Of a DNA stretch of 64,000 nucleotides, positions 51,713-61,659 are shown piece by piece. The DNA is from Candidatus Endolissoclinum faulkneri L2 (GTDB taxonomy: Bacteria; Pseudomonadota; Alphaproteobacteria; Thalassobaculales; Thalassobaculaceae): NCBI RefSeq assembly GCF_000319385.1, contig NC_019566.1, positions 1,255,266-1,319,265 on the forward strand, in the 5' to 3' direction. The notes below the pieces were generated by a model. The model saw nothing but the letters and a program-made list of their open reading frames with translations, ran no database searches and was not told the DNA's origin. Made by a program: the position numbers and the translations under genes. Position 1 is the stretch's first letter, and the number at the start of each line of letters is the position of its first letter.

Positions 51713-54700
51713 TTAGCAATTATGATCAAAGTGTATCATAATGTTTTGAAGATAATCATTAGGTATCGGCATTAGGCAAGGTACACTTATCCAAAGAAAT
51801 GCGCAGCGTACTAACCGACCAGGGTATAAAAAAGATACTAATGTTCTATAAGCTGCCATCTGCTGTAGATATGATTCTTCTACATAACTAATTGACATTG
51901 GTGCTGATCGATTACTTTTGTAGTCAACAATAAGTATAAATTTATTACATACGACTAGTCGGTCGATTATACCGGAAAAATTTTGTAAACCATTTGGTCC
52001 AAGCAATTGTCCAATAATTGGCACTTCTGCTCGCGAGTTAAAAGCAAACACGGGAGCAAATTCTGGATCATTGAGGACAAGTAACACTTCTTCCAAACAA
52101 TCGTGTATTCTATCAGGATGACTAAAAGTATCGATATGTCTGCTAATTAAAGCGCGGCCGGCTTCAGGGCGATGTTTCGGCTCTAGGTTAGGAAGAACTT
52201 GAAACAAGCGATGTAATAATGCACCTCGCTTGAGCTGATCTGATTCATTCTTTTGCAACGGGGAATTAACAATATTATCATTAACTAATAAACGAGACGG
52301 AGCAATAGAGCGCGAAATAATCGTTTTGCGCGAAGCAATTGCACTAACATGAGCCCAAGAAGGTAGTGATTTAGGATACTGACTTGTATTAATGACACTC
52401 GATTGAGATAAATTTAATTTCTCCCCAGTAGTTAATACCAAGCTACCATCTTCTTTCTCTTCAGCAATGGAACGCATAGCCAAGTAAGCTTGTCCAAACC
52501 AGCTTTTTTCAATTTTGTCATACTTTTTCTTCCAGCCACAGAAGATCAGCCAATCTTCAGCTCGAGTCATGGCGACATAGAGCAAACGTTGGTATTCCGC
52601 TTCCATCACTGATTGTGACCTTACCCGTGCAGCCAAAGAAATATTATCGGCAGTAGAGATAGATGGCAACCATAGTGGTATATCAATGCCATCGTGATGC
52701 CAAATTATGGTATTACGCAACTGCGGTGCACGAATTGTATCTGGCAATATAACAATTGGAGCTTGAAGACCCTTAGCACCATGAACGGTCATTACTCGCA
52801 CCTGATTCACTTCAAGGCTATTTGATTGGCGTTTTACTTCATATTTGCTACTCGTAATCGTATGCAGAAAGCTTTGTAACGATGGTGGGTTATCATGTTC
52901 GTAATCTAAAGCATGATTTAAAAATTCATCAATCGCATCATTACATTCAACTCCGTATCGGGAGATTAAGCGCTCACGAACACGTTCAGTTGACAAAAGC
53001 TGCTGGTAAAAATCATAAGGGTGCAAGCGGTTTGCCATAATTGTCCAATTAGCAATTTTTTTAGCTGCCTTATCAAAAACGATGTTTTTATTTGCCACGC
53101 GCCAAAGCTCTGACCACAAGCGGTGCTCTTGACGTCCACAAGCAAGATCCAGCAAATCCTCTTCTTTCAAACCTATAAGTGGACTTTTCAGGACAGTAGC
53201 TAGAATCAAATCGTCATCAGGTAGCAGAATTACCTCACCCAAAGCTATTAAATCACGTACCGCCATATGCTCGGTTAGCACCATTCGATCAACGCCACCC
53301 ACTGGTATCCCGGTAAACTTAAAAGCACGAACTAATTCTGTCATAAAAATACCGCGTCGACGAACCAGTATCATGATATCACCTGGACGAATAAGGCGGT
53401 TTTTTGCCTCTAATAACTTTCCTGAACTAAGCCAGTCAGCAATGCGTTGCACAATAATTTGACTTAAGCGCCTAACAGGATGCTTCTCCACAATAGTAAT
53501 AGATGATAATGCTGACCAGTAATTAGATTTTTCCTTTTCGTTCGCTTCAATTAATGGCCAAATCTCAACTCTTCCTACCTGGCCAATACGACTACTCTGA
53601 TGCGTAATCTTACCCTTAACACCAGCAATGACATCTGATAACCCGTGATTTACGTTATCATAGCTAAAAACGGCATCTACTGCCCTTAATACAGCAGCTG
53701 TAGAGCGAAATGACACATTCATTTCCACATTACGAAAACTCTTATTGGCAGTTTTTGCTCGTTCAGCTAAATATGATCTTGCATTCATAAATTCTTCGAG
53801 ATCAGCTCCCTGAAAACTATATATTGACTGTTTTGCATCGCCTACGACAAATATACTACTCAAGCTTTTAGACTCTTTATCGCCTACACTATTCTCTCCA
53901 TTAAAAAAGATGTCGTCTGCCAACGCACGCACTATTTCCCATTGTGCTGAACTGGTATCTTGAGCTTCATCAATTAATATATGTTCCAAATTGTTATCCA
54001 ATTTAAATAGCACCCAAGCATCTTTCCTCTTAATAGCAAGTAAACGACGTAAACGTTCTACTAAATCTTCAAAATCAAGCAAACCAGAACGCGATTTAGC
54101 TTTCTCATAAGCACTAATTACAGCAACAGAGAGCCGAATTAATGCAGCTGATCGTGACGCCGTGTCTAATGCCTTACGCATCTCTTCGACTGCTAAGATA
54201 CGTTTCGCTTCATTGGTTAGATTATCGACTAAGCTAGCTGCTTTATTCTGAATTTTTTTAGTAGCAAATCTGGATAAAATGCCGCCTTCCTGTGTCAGGA
54301 AGGCGCGCTTATAATCATCCCAAGCTAATGCCATTGCTTTGACATTCGGTAGAGCAAGCCAAGTAAATACTGTATTCGCGCGTTTAATATCAGTTTTACT
54401 CCCACCTTCTAAGGCTCGTGCGGCATCATACAACGCTTTGCGATCGAACGCATTGTCTTTGCTTGCATTGCAACGAATACTTAAGTCAGTATCCGTTGCA
54501 TTGGTGCCAAGAGTATCATGTAAACTAGCAATAATTTCTTCGATACCACCTGCTAGCTCTAATGAATGCATCAACCGCACACGGTGAAACAACATAGTCT
54601 TTAGTAGATCACTTATATTTTGCTCAACAGCTCGCTCAGTTACTATACTTAAAGCACTAGCTAAAGCACTATCATTTTCAGTACATGCTAATTCCAGTAC

Positions 54701-55204
54701 GAAGCGCTGTGCATCATCCAGCATAGATACTTTCTTCCGATCGTCGACAAGACTAAAATTTGGCGTTATACCAGCTTCTAGTGGAAAGCGGAGAAGCAAA
54801 GAATGAGCGAATGCGTGTATTGTTTTAATATTCAAACCGCCAGGTATGTCTAGCACTTCGGCAAACAGACGCCTTGCTTTATTTATGCGCTCCTGGCTAA
54901 CTGCTCGATTATCAAGCAAGTTCAATTCTTGCCTTAAATCATCAGTGCTAATTATTGTCCATTTGGAAAGGATGTGCAATAAGCGTGTAGATATTTCTGT
55001 CGCAGCAGCTGTAGTAAATGTCAGACAAAGCAAACCCCGTGGATCACAATCAAGCAACAAAAGATTTAGCAATCGATCGATTAATACTTTAGTTTTGCCA
55101 GAGCCAGCTGAAGCAACTACCCAAACAGAAGTAAAGGGATTAATAGCTTCTCGCTGATTAAGAATAGCTTTCTTAACTGTGGTAAAAGAGTCAAAGGCAC
55201 TCAT
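51713..55204 (-). CDS. addA: double-strand break repair helicase-nuclease AddA
   Basis: UvrD-like helicase and nuclease subunit of the AddAB complex, which processes broken DNA ends for RecA. 1163 residues: Walker A ASAGSGKT at 31-38, LTFTTAAATEIS, IDEAQDTS, VVGDAKQSIYSFQGAD, MTVHGAKGLQAPIVILPD and MTRAEDW helicase motifs, and a C-terminal RecB-type nuclease with IDRLV and VDYKSN. All complete. addB ends 20 bp upstream on the same strand, so the two form an operon. ATG start with no clear Shine-Dalgarno. Confidence 0.96.
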   Translation of the reverse strand: MSAFDSFTTVKKAILNQREAINPFTSVWVVASAGSGKTKVLIDRLLNLLLLDCDPRGLLCLTFTTAAATEISTRLLHILSKWTIISTDDLRQELNLLDNRAVSQERINKARRLFAEVLDIPGGLNIKTIHAFAHSLLLRFPLEAGITPNFSLVDDRKKVSMLDDAQRFVLELACTENDSALASALSIVTERAVEQNISDLLKTMLFHRVRLMHSLELAGGIEEIIASLHDTLGTNATDTDLSIRCNASKDNAFDRKALYDAARALEGGSKTDIKRANTVFTWLALPNVKAMALAWDDYKRAFLTQEGGILSRFATKKIQNKAASLVDNLTNEAKRILAVEEMRKALDTASRSAALIRLSVAVISAYEKAKSRSGLLDFEDLVERLRRLLAIKRKDAWVLFKLDNNLEHILIDEAQDTSSAQWEIVRALADDIFFNGENSVGDKESKSLSSIFVVGDAKQSIYSFQGADLEEFMNARSYLAERAKTANKSFRNVEMNVSFRSTAAVLRAVDAVFSYDNVNHGLSDVIAGVKGKITHQSSRIGQVGRVEIWPLIEANEKEKSNYWSALSSITIVEKHPVRRLSQIIVQRIADWLSSGKLLEAKNRLIRPGDIMILVRRRGIFMTELVRAFKFTGIPVGGVDRMVLTEHMAVRDLIALGEVILLPDDDLILATVLKSPLIGLKEEDLLDLACGRQEHRLWSELWRVANKNIVFDKAAKKIANWTIMANRLHPYDFYQQLLSTERVRERLISRYGVECNDAIDEFLNHALDYEHDNPPSLQSFLHTITSSKYEVKRQSNSLEVNQVRVMTVHGAKGLQAPIVILPDTIRAPQLRNTIIWHHDGIDIPLWLPSISTADNISLAARVRSQSVMEAEYQRLLYVAMTRAEDWLIFCGWKKKYDKIEKSWFGQAYLAMRSIAEEKEDGSLVLTTGEKLNLSQSSVINTSQYPKSLPSWAHVSAIASRKTIISRSIAPSRLLVNDNIVNSPLQKNESDQLKRGALLHRLFQVLPNLEPKHRPEAGRALISRHIDTFSHPDRIHDCLEEVLLVLNDPEFAPVFAFNSRAEVPIIGQLLGPNGLQNFSGIIDRLVVCNKFILIVDYKSNRSAPMSISYVEESYLQQMAAYRTLVSFLYPGRLVRCAFLWISVPCLMPIPNDYLQNIMIHFDHNC

Positions 55205-55224
55205 TTTTAATCATTGTCATTCAA

Positions 55225-58200
55225 CTACCAATCACCAACACGCGCTAAGTGTTCGTAATCCCTAAAGCGTAAATTGTAATGCGAATAAGGAGCAGCGTAA
55301 TAAGGAGTTTTTTCATTATCAAAGGTAGCAATCAATGACTCCAAACCACTACGCGCTTCACTAATCAAATCTGGTACAATCTTGTCAACAAGATCTATTC
55401 GACCAGATTGATTGCCTAATCCCACTCTCCAGTATTCTAGCGAAGAAATATCTGTAGCTACAATATCTGAGAATCCTCTAGCGAGCAAAATCATAGCCTC
55501 CAAAGGAAGTTGTGATGCCCGACCATCTTTCAAATCACTTAATGTTGGGTTTAATCCAGTCTTATAATCAACAATTGAATAACTACCATCACTGTTTTTA
55601 TCAATACGATCAACGGTACCAAAAAGTTCAAAAGTCCCACCTGGAGCAGGTATAGCAATTGTCCCCTTACGCTCAATAGTCGAATAATCAAGCGACTTTC
55701 TTCGTTCTTGTTCTACTTTTATGAACCAACTTGCCACTCGTTCAAAAAATGGCCACCAAAAAGCCCAAATACTAAGGCTATTTGCATAAGCAGCAAAACT
55801 GCGCTTGCCATATGCAATTAAAACTTTATTTGGTTCAGACGGCAAAGTCTGAGGATAATCGTGTACAAAGGCACCTAAAGCGTCATGAATTGCCTTGCCG
55901 TACTCAGCAGCTCCAACTTTCATATCAATTGGAGCCAGCTTACGCAAATTTAAAATATAACGTGCATAAATAGAATAGGGGTCGCGTAACCAAGTATCAA
56001 TTTGAGTTACAGACAAACGTCGCGGCCGCTGATTCAACCGCGGCTGTGGCCGCGGTTGTTGTCCAGGATCAAAAACTTTAGGCATGTCAAGCAAAGTATA
56101 ACTGTAAGATGGTAATTCTTGCCAAAATTTTAACTTTTCTTCGCTATGTAGCAGACGAGCAACAGTATCGAGACGCAACAACCAGCGCGCAGGAATAGTA
56201 GGATTGCTGCCCGTTCTTTGAGAACGGGTAAGAAATATTTCTTGAACGCCCATAGCCATAGCTATATCATGGGCCATTTGACCAGTGGTCAAATCAACAT
56301 CTGGCAAACCAAAATTTCGACGCATGAGACGACTACTCATCCATGGATCTAATTGGGGTTTTGACGGGCATTTACCTTCGTTAAGCCCACCCAAGATCAG
56401 TCGATCAAAGGTCTGTAGCCTCGCCTCTGCGAATCCTAAAATATGCAATCTTGCATTCATGTTGTAGTGAGGTATCAGAACTCTTTTTTCTAATAACATA
56501 TTAAATAATTCAGGCCAATCCGCTCCAGCAATCGGATTAAGAGCACAAGCAACGTCAATAAAATCTCTAAACAGCTGCGCTACAACCTCGCCATCTTCCC
56601 CGGCCCATAATCGCAAACTGCCATGAGTATCATGAGAAGTTGCAAACATCTCCGCTGCACGCAAATGAATATCCATAATATCAGTTAATAATATCGAAGG
56701 ATTGGATAAAGCTACTTCAAGCGGTCCAAGAGCCTTGCTTAACCACTCGCAGAAATGAAACAATAGATCTGCAGCATTTTGATTAATGGTTTTTGATAGT
56801 ATTATGGTTTTGACAAACTTTAATAATCCAGCTAATCCAGTTGGAGGACGAGGTCCACGCAATACTTCGCGATCAATGACTCTAACTGCTAATTCTAAGC
56901 GTTCTGACGTTAGCTCGCAATTGCTTAACTGATGTTTAATCAGCGATAACAAAGCTACTGGGGAACAATCTATAGCTGCTCGAAGCACAAGGCGCATAAA
57001 TATTGCCGGTACACTATTAGACAAAGGAAAACTACCAAAATCTTTAATTGCTATTTCTTCACCGTATTCCTGCCTGATTTGCCAACGATGTAGCTCATTT
57101 GACACTCGACGAGCAAGATCGCGATCATTAGTAACCAACGCAGCATTCTTGTCAGGCTTCTCCAGCACTTCACGCATAAGTAATGCGATGACCTCAGCTT
57201 CCTCACGCGAAGAAGGCACTTCTATTTTAATAATTTTCTCAAAATCAGCTGGCTTAGGCCCTCCAACAGCAGTAAAAAGATTACACCAAACATTAGTAGT
57301 AACAGCAGGTCGCATAACCTCATGGATGAGTCGATCACGTCCAGTACTGCTAAGCGAAGGTGACCAGTACTGGACCTTAACTCGAGTAATGCCTAATGTG
57401 CTTATAATTTTGTTCATACCGTGCTGTGGATGGTTTGGGTCATTGGCAATAGCATTCCAGGTCAACTCGTCACTATAAATATCCAGACCAGGTAGCACAA
57501 TTGCCCCATTGGGCAAACCCAATACAGCTTTCATCAGTTCTGCAGTAGCAGGAATTAAGTTGGTAAATCCAGCTACGACAATCAAACTGTTAGGTTGCTT
57601 AGCAAGCAGGTATGAAGCTTTAGCTCTTATTAAAGCATCTCGTCGAACTATTGGATCAACCAACGACAATTCTTTCAACCGTGTATTCCAACCTTTCAGC
57701 AAAACTGTCAGCATTGCAAGGGTTTTATCCCAAGAGCTAGCATATGAATCTGGAACAAGGTCTTTTAACGAGGTAAAGCATAATTCATGAATTTGCATTT
57801 CATCGATCAGATGAGATAACTTTGTTGCTAAAAGATACGCTTGTCCTGGAGTATACGAAATATTTCCATTAGCATAGGTATGAAAAAAACCTATTATTAA
57901 ATGCATCAATTCTAGATTACGCTGCAAATCATTTATTGCGGGAAGAATTTCTAGAGCATAAGCTTCATCACTGTCTGGTTTTGCCTTCCAATCCAAAAAA
58001 TATTCCTGCTCATCTGTGATAGTAGATAATTTGGGCAACAATACCACAGGATTTGGCGATAAACGCAAGAAAGACTTCGCAATTGCACGTATTGCGATAC
58101 GATTGGGTAGTATTACCTGTACATCGGTTAATTCAATAAGATTGCCATTAACTCGTTCCCATATGCCTGCTGCCAAACAATCTAAAAATGGTGCAGTAAT

Positions 58201-58227
58201 GGGAATATTATACACTCCACTGGTCAT
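55225..58227 (-). CDS. addB: double-strand break repair protein AddB (alpha type)
   Basis: Partner of AddA with an inactive helicase fold and a C-terminal nuclease. I use the ATG at 58227 (1000 residues), which gives the family start (YNIPITAPFLDCLAAGI); a GTG at 58266 would add 13 unconserved residues. Family strings include EAEVIALLMRE, LGGLNEGKCP, SRLMRRNFGLPDVD and the nuclease motif GTVDRIDKN...SIVDYKTG. Complete. tsaE lies upstream on the same strand, but the two cell-wall-recycling genes usually between them are absent. Confidence 0.94.
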   Translation of the reverse strand: MTSGVYNIPITAPFLDCLAAGIWERVNGNLIELTDVQVILPNRIAIRAIAKSFLRLSPNPVVLLPKLSTITDEQEYFLDWKAKPDSDEAYALEILPAINDLQRNLELMHLIIGFFHTYANGNISYTPGQAYLLATKLSHLIDEMQIHELCFTSLKDLVPDSYASSWDKTLAMLTVLLKGWNTRLKELSLVDPIVRRDALIRAKASYLLAKQPNSLIVVAGFTNLIPATAELMKAVLGLPNGAIVLPGLDIYSDELTWNAIANDPNHPQHGMNKIISTLGITRVKVQYWSPSLSSTGRDRLIHEVMRPAVTTNVWCNLFTAVGGPKPADFEKIIKIEVPSSREEAEVIALLMREVLEKPDKNAALVTNDRDLARRVSNELHRWQIRQEYGEEIAIKDFGSFPLSNSVPAIFMRLVLRAAIDCSPVALLSLIKHQLSNCELTSERLELAVRVIDREVLRGPRPPTGLAGLLKFVKTIILSKTINQNAADLLFHFCEWLSKALGPLEVALSNPSILLTDIMDIHLRAAEMFATSHDTHGSLRLWAGEDGEVVAQLFRDFIDVACALNPIAGADWPELFNMLLEKRVLIPHYNMNARLHILGFAEARLQTFDRLILGGLNEGKCPSKPQLDPWMSSRLMRRNFGLPDVDLTTGQMAHDIAMAMGVQEIFLTRSQRTGSNPTIPARWLLRLDTVARLLHSEEKLKFWQELPSYSYTLLDMPKVFDPGQQPRPQPRLNQRPRRLSVTQIDTWLRDPYSIYARYILNLRKLAPIDMKVGAAEYGKAIHDALGAFVHDYPQTLPSEPNKVLIAYGKRSFAAYANSLSIWAFWWPFFERVASWFIKVEQERRKSLDYSTIERKGTIAIPAPGGTFELFGTVDRIDKNSDGSYSIVDYKTGLNPTLSDLKDGRASQLPLEAMILLARGFSDIVATDISSLEYWRVGLGNQSGRIDLVDKIVPDLISEARSGLESLIATFDNEKTPYYAAPYSHYNLRFRDYEHLARVGDW

Positions 58228-58713
58228 ATAACATTTAATATTAGTTTTATAAAGAAAATCTCTCACTGAGAATTACGCGTTATCGCATAAATTTTTAAAG
58301 TTTTAGGAAATTTATTTAGTGTCTTACTTCAAGTATTTTTAATCACGATAGAATAAATTAGCGAATTAATGCTAATCTGATCAGCTAATAATATAGATGG
58401 CTTATATTTATTAATTTGGAAATAGTGTATATATATAGCCAAATTATACTATAATAACTCTTAGCTAGAAGCAATACATCTTGTCTTAAGTAAGACTTCT
58501 CTCACCGCTAATTAGCTTAATTTTTTATCAAACATTTTACTGCTTTTATTTTAGTATTACAATGCTATCTTATGACCAACAAATTAATTAATGTTTAACA
58601 AATATTTGCATTTCACTTTAACCTATTTCATAGCAATAATAATATATCAAAATATTAATGTTACCGCTAGTATAAGCTATTGAAACAATTAATATAACAA
58701 TATAGCTTTTTAT
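58228..58713. other. 486-bp gap where amgK-murU would lie
   Basis: In many Alphaproteobacteria tsaE is followed by an aminoglycoside-phosphotransferase-like kinase (AmgK/COG3178) and a sugar nucleotidyltransferase (MurU/COG1208), then addB-addA. Here only AT-rich sequence without readable relics remains. Confidence 0.55.
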
Positions 58714-59193
58714 TTAAAAACTTAAAGACAGTCCATTAATATCACTAAAATGATTAATCCAAGTGCCGTATGGAATTAAATGCGCAATACGCCATTCGCA
58801 GCTATCACAAACTTCAAGACTCAGTTCAAGCCGATTAAATGGTAGATGCGTTCCAAGCTGATATGGCCATTCCACCAAAACAATTGACTCGTCGAATGCT
58901 TCTTCTAATCCAAGCTCTTCAATTTCACCTAAATTGCTCAAATGATATAAATCGCAATGCCAAACACTCCCGCGTGTAGATTCGTAGGATTGTATTATAG
59001 TAAAACTCGGACTGGGAACTTCTGCCTCCGGTTCGTTTAGCCAAGCTCGTACGAACGCACGAGCAAGCTCACTTTTACCAGCACCCAACGATCCTTTCAA
59101 TAAAATTGCCATGCCAATTGTAGCTCGTTTAGCAAGGAAAGCAGCAAGATTGTGCGTAGCATTTAGATTATCCAATAAGACGCATTTCAGCAT
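58714..59193 (-). CDS. tsaE: tRNA threonylcarbamoyladenosine synthesis ATPase TsaE
   Basis: ATPase that works with TsaB and TsaD in making t6A at position 37 of ANN-decoding tRNAs. 159 residues: P-loop GSLGAGKS (34-41), PSPSFTIIQSYE, the HCDLYHL Asp and LVEWP Glu-Trp motif. Strong AGGAGAG Shine-Dalgarno before the ATG. The order tsaE-addB-addA is retained from the larger alphaproteobacterial cluster. Confidence 0.95.
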   Translation of the reverse strand: MLKCVLLDNLNATHNLAAFLAKRATIGMAILLKGSLGAGKSELARAFVRAWLNEPEAEVPSPSFTIIQSYESTRGSVWHCDLYHLSNLGEIEELGLEEAFDESIVLVEWPYQLGTHLPFNRLELSLEVCDSCEWRIAHLIPYGTWINHFSDINGLSLSF

Positions 59194-60514
59194 TTTTCGC
59201 TCTCCTAAACGGCTATATTGATACCTTCAGCAGATAATGCACGAATAGCAATGATAATCATTTATTTACTTTTGCTTCTTTATTTTTGTTATATTCAACA
59301 ATAATTATTCCGTTTTGCAGAAAATTATACATTGTAACTAAAATTTGATACTAGAACAACTAGTATCAAATTAATAACAACTTTTCAATCACTTATTCGT
59401 CTTGCTTTCGTTCTTCGCGCAAATTTTTTTATGTCTAGTACTGTTATTCTATAAAAACTACTTATTCATCACATGAATAATATCAACTTTCTGCATCTGA
59501 AGCAATTAATGCATAAAAAGCACTAATGTTTAAAAAAAAATAATTGAATTTTAATTGCAAAAAATTTATTTAGTATTCATAAAATAATAATATCAATACT
59601 AGATCATATAAGTGAAAACATTTTGGGTTATTTTTTACCTCTTTGTTGGTATTAGAACGAAAATTCGCAATTGCATTCTAAAACATTATAAAGATTTTGT
59701 GAGAAAAAGCTTTAAACGAAATCATCGAAAGATTGCAATACGATAAGCAACTTAAGAAGCTATTTTTAAATATTACTTATAGCATATCCTCAAAATAAGG
59801 ATATGCTACTTAATTTGGGATTAGAGCCCAATTGATTCTCTGCTTAATCTCTTACAGCTTTAAATTCTAATGAATATATCAATTGATATTATCGCATAAA
59901 TTTTGAAGTTGTGTATTTCCTTGGAAGGAAAAGAAAGTATTTAAATAATAATCCAAATTATTATTCATAATCACATGATACTTATAGTGAGAACGATACG
60001 CTTGTATTTACTCGTTAACAGCTCAATATCTCATATTGATTATATAAAAAAAATTAATACCAAGAATCTTCTATTAATTTAAGATCAACAATAAAGTAAA
60101 ATAAGCTTAGATTAACATTACGCTTGTGTATTATACATTGCTGGCGCAATGCAAAAGTTCAATATCAAATCTAAATTTCCTTTCCTTAATACTAATTCAA
60201 TATCTTGTAATCAATTCATTCCATAACTAGAATTATTTCTGCAAATAAGGCTATTAGTCATAAAAAATAATCTAATCCTTTTACCCATATCTCCCACAAC
60301 AACCAACTCACTGCTGATAATTTTGTATTATTAAAAATTATTAGCAAAAAACTTTTGTAATTAAATCAATTCTGTGATTGAAGATTATTCTTCAATGGTA
60401 ACAAAAATTGTGCTTTAATCAGATTAAATAGCTAATAAATTTTACCATAATGATATCACCTATGTTATACTTCGTATAACATAGCTTACTTAAGGTTTAA
60501 ATTTGGAATTTATT
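59194..60514. other. 1.3-kb divergent gene-free stretch between tsaE and folK
   Basis: No gene. A hairpin with perfect 11-bp arms (59780-59790 and 59798-59808, 7-base loop) sits in the middle, about 600 bp from either gene. The folK promoter palindrome is at the right end. Confidence 0.65.
60442..60484 (+). promoter_or_regulatory. folK promoter inside an 11-bp palindrome
   Basis: TTACCA (60442-60447), 18-base spacer, then extended -10 TGTTATACT (60463-60471). The -10 box forms one arm of a perfect inverted repeat, 60460-60470 with 60474-60484, TTC loop. Nearly the same -35/-10 pair precedes rpoZ. Site overlap suggests possible repressor control. Confidence 0.45.
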
Positions 60515-61018
60515 ATGATTATTGTCGCCCTTGGTGCAAATCTTTCAGCGAATGGATACGATACCCCGTTAGCTACTTGCGAGGCGGCTGTCCTTTTTTT
60601 GAAGCAAGAAGAAGATATTGAAGTGCTACGCTGTTCCCGTTGGTTTAGATCTAAGCCGGTGCCAATGTCTAAACAGCCGAAATTTGTAAACGGCGCCGTC
60701 ACTGTTAATACTACGTTATCTCCCGAAAACCTTTTATCGCGTCTGCATACCATTGAGAATTCTTTCGGCAGAGTCCGCCAAGTACAAAATGAGGCACGAA
60801 AACTAGACCTTGATCTTATAGACTTTAATGGAAAGGTTAAAGTTAGTTCGGTTCCGCCTATGCTGCCACATCCACGTACAGCAGAAAGAGCCTTTGTTTT
60901 ATTACCAGTTCGTGATCTATCTCCAAATTGGCAACATCCGATTACTGGCAAAACAGTTTCCGCAATGATCAGCGCATTATCTTCAGATATACGAGATATT
61001 TATCCGCTTACTGAATAA
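60515..61018 (+). CDS. folK: dihydropterin pyrophosphokinase FolK
   Basis: Transfers pyrophosphate from ATP to 6-hydroxymethyl-dihydropterin in folate synthesis. I use the ATG at 60515 (167 residues), which gives the family start MIIVALGANL; a TTG at 60503 with AAGG seven bases upstream is an alternative adding four residues. Conserved features: RSKPVPMSKQPKFVNGAV, the catalytic ARKLDLDLIDFNG Asp pair and LPHPRTAERAFVLLPV. Normal length. rpoZ follows with its own promoter. Confidence 0.95.
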   Translation: MIIVALGANLSANGYDTPLATCEAAVLFLKQEEDIEVLRCSRWFRSKPVPMSKQPKFVNGAVTVNTTLSPENLLSRLHTIENSFGRVRQVQNEARKLDLDLIDFNGKVKVSSVPPMLPHPRTAERAFVLLPVRDLSPNWQHPITGKTVSAMISALSSDIRDIYPLTE

Positions 61019-61079
61019 TTAGTCGATACTATTTTAAACAAAATACTAGATATTAACTTGTTTTCTTTGTATTAAGACG

Positions 61080-61108
61080 TTACCAATGTAAATTGGTTAT
61101 GTTATACT
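61080..61108 (+). promoter_or_regulatory. rpoZ promoter
   Basis: TTACCA (61080-61085), 17-base spacer, extended -10 TGTTATACT (61100-61108), 41 bases before the rpoZ start codon. It shares the block TATGTTATACTT with the folK promoter. Confidence 0.5.
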
Positions 61109-61149
61109 TTATCGACTACGATTAAACACTTAAAATTTACAGGTTTTTG

Positions 61150-61407
61150 ATGGCTCGTGTTACTGTTGAAGATTGCATAGTTAAAATTTTTAATCGATTT
61201 GATCTAGTTATGATTGCGGCTCAACGATCGCGCAACATATCTTCTGGCTCAACTGTTAAAGTTGATAAATATAATGATAAAAACCCAGTTATTGCTTTAC
61301 GCGAAATTGCTGAAGAAACTGTCGACGTTTCGTGGTTGAAAGAATCGCTTATTAAAAAATTGCAAAAAAAAACAGATTTCAATGAACCTGAAGACGATGA
61401 CATGTAA
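61150..61407 (+). CDS. rpoZ: RNA polymerase omega subunit
   Basis: Small subunit that helps fold and assemble beta-prime and carries part of the ppGpp site 1 in proteobacteria. 85 residues from the ATG at 61150 (MARVTVEDC, the family start); the TTG three bases earlier is not needed. Conserved [17 protein letters not shown] and [17 protein letters not shown]. Followed directly by a decayed rel gene, the usual neighbour, so its ppGpp role may have lost meaning in this organism. Confidence 0.96.
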   Translation: MARVTVEDCIVKIFNRFDLVMIAAQRSRNISSGSTVKVDKYNDKNPVIALREIAEETVDVSWLKESLIKKLQKKTDFNEPEDDDM

Positions 61408-61659
61408 AGCTCGATTGGTTCCCTGATAGCATTTTAGTAACATCGAATGCTGTAATCTATTTTCCACACCTTAGCAAGATCGTACATCAAAAAAAATAGT
61501 CAGGTTAATGCTTGATAATTAGCAGTTCAATTATTGCATAAATTTTCTGCGAAAAGACTTTCACGTCAAAACTAGCTTAGCACAATGATTTTATGATCTG
61601 ACAAACTAAACTTATCGATACGAATCTGCACATAGGATCAGATACAAACAGGTCACATT

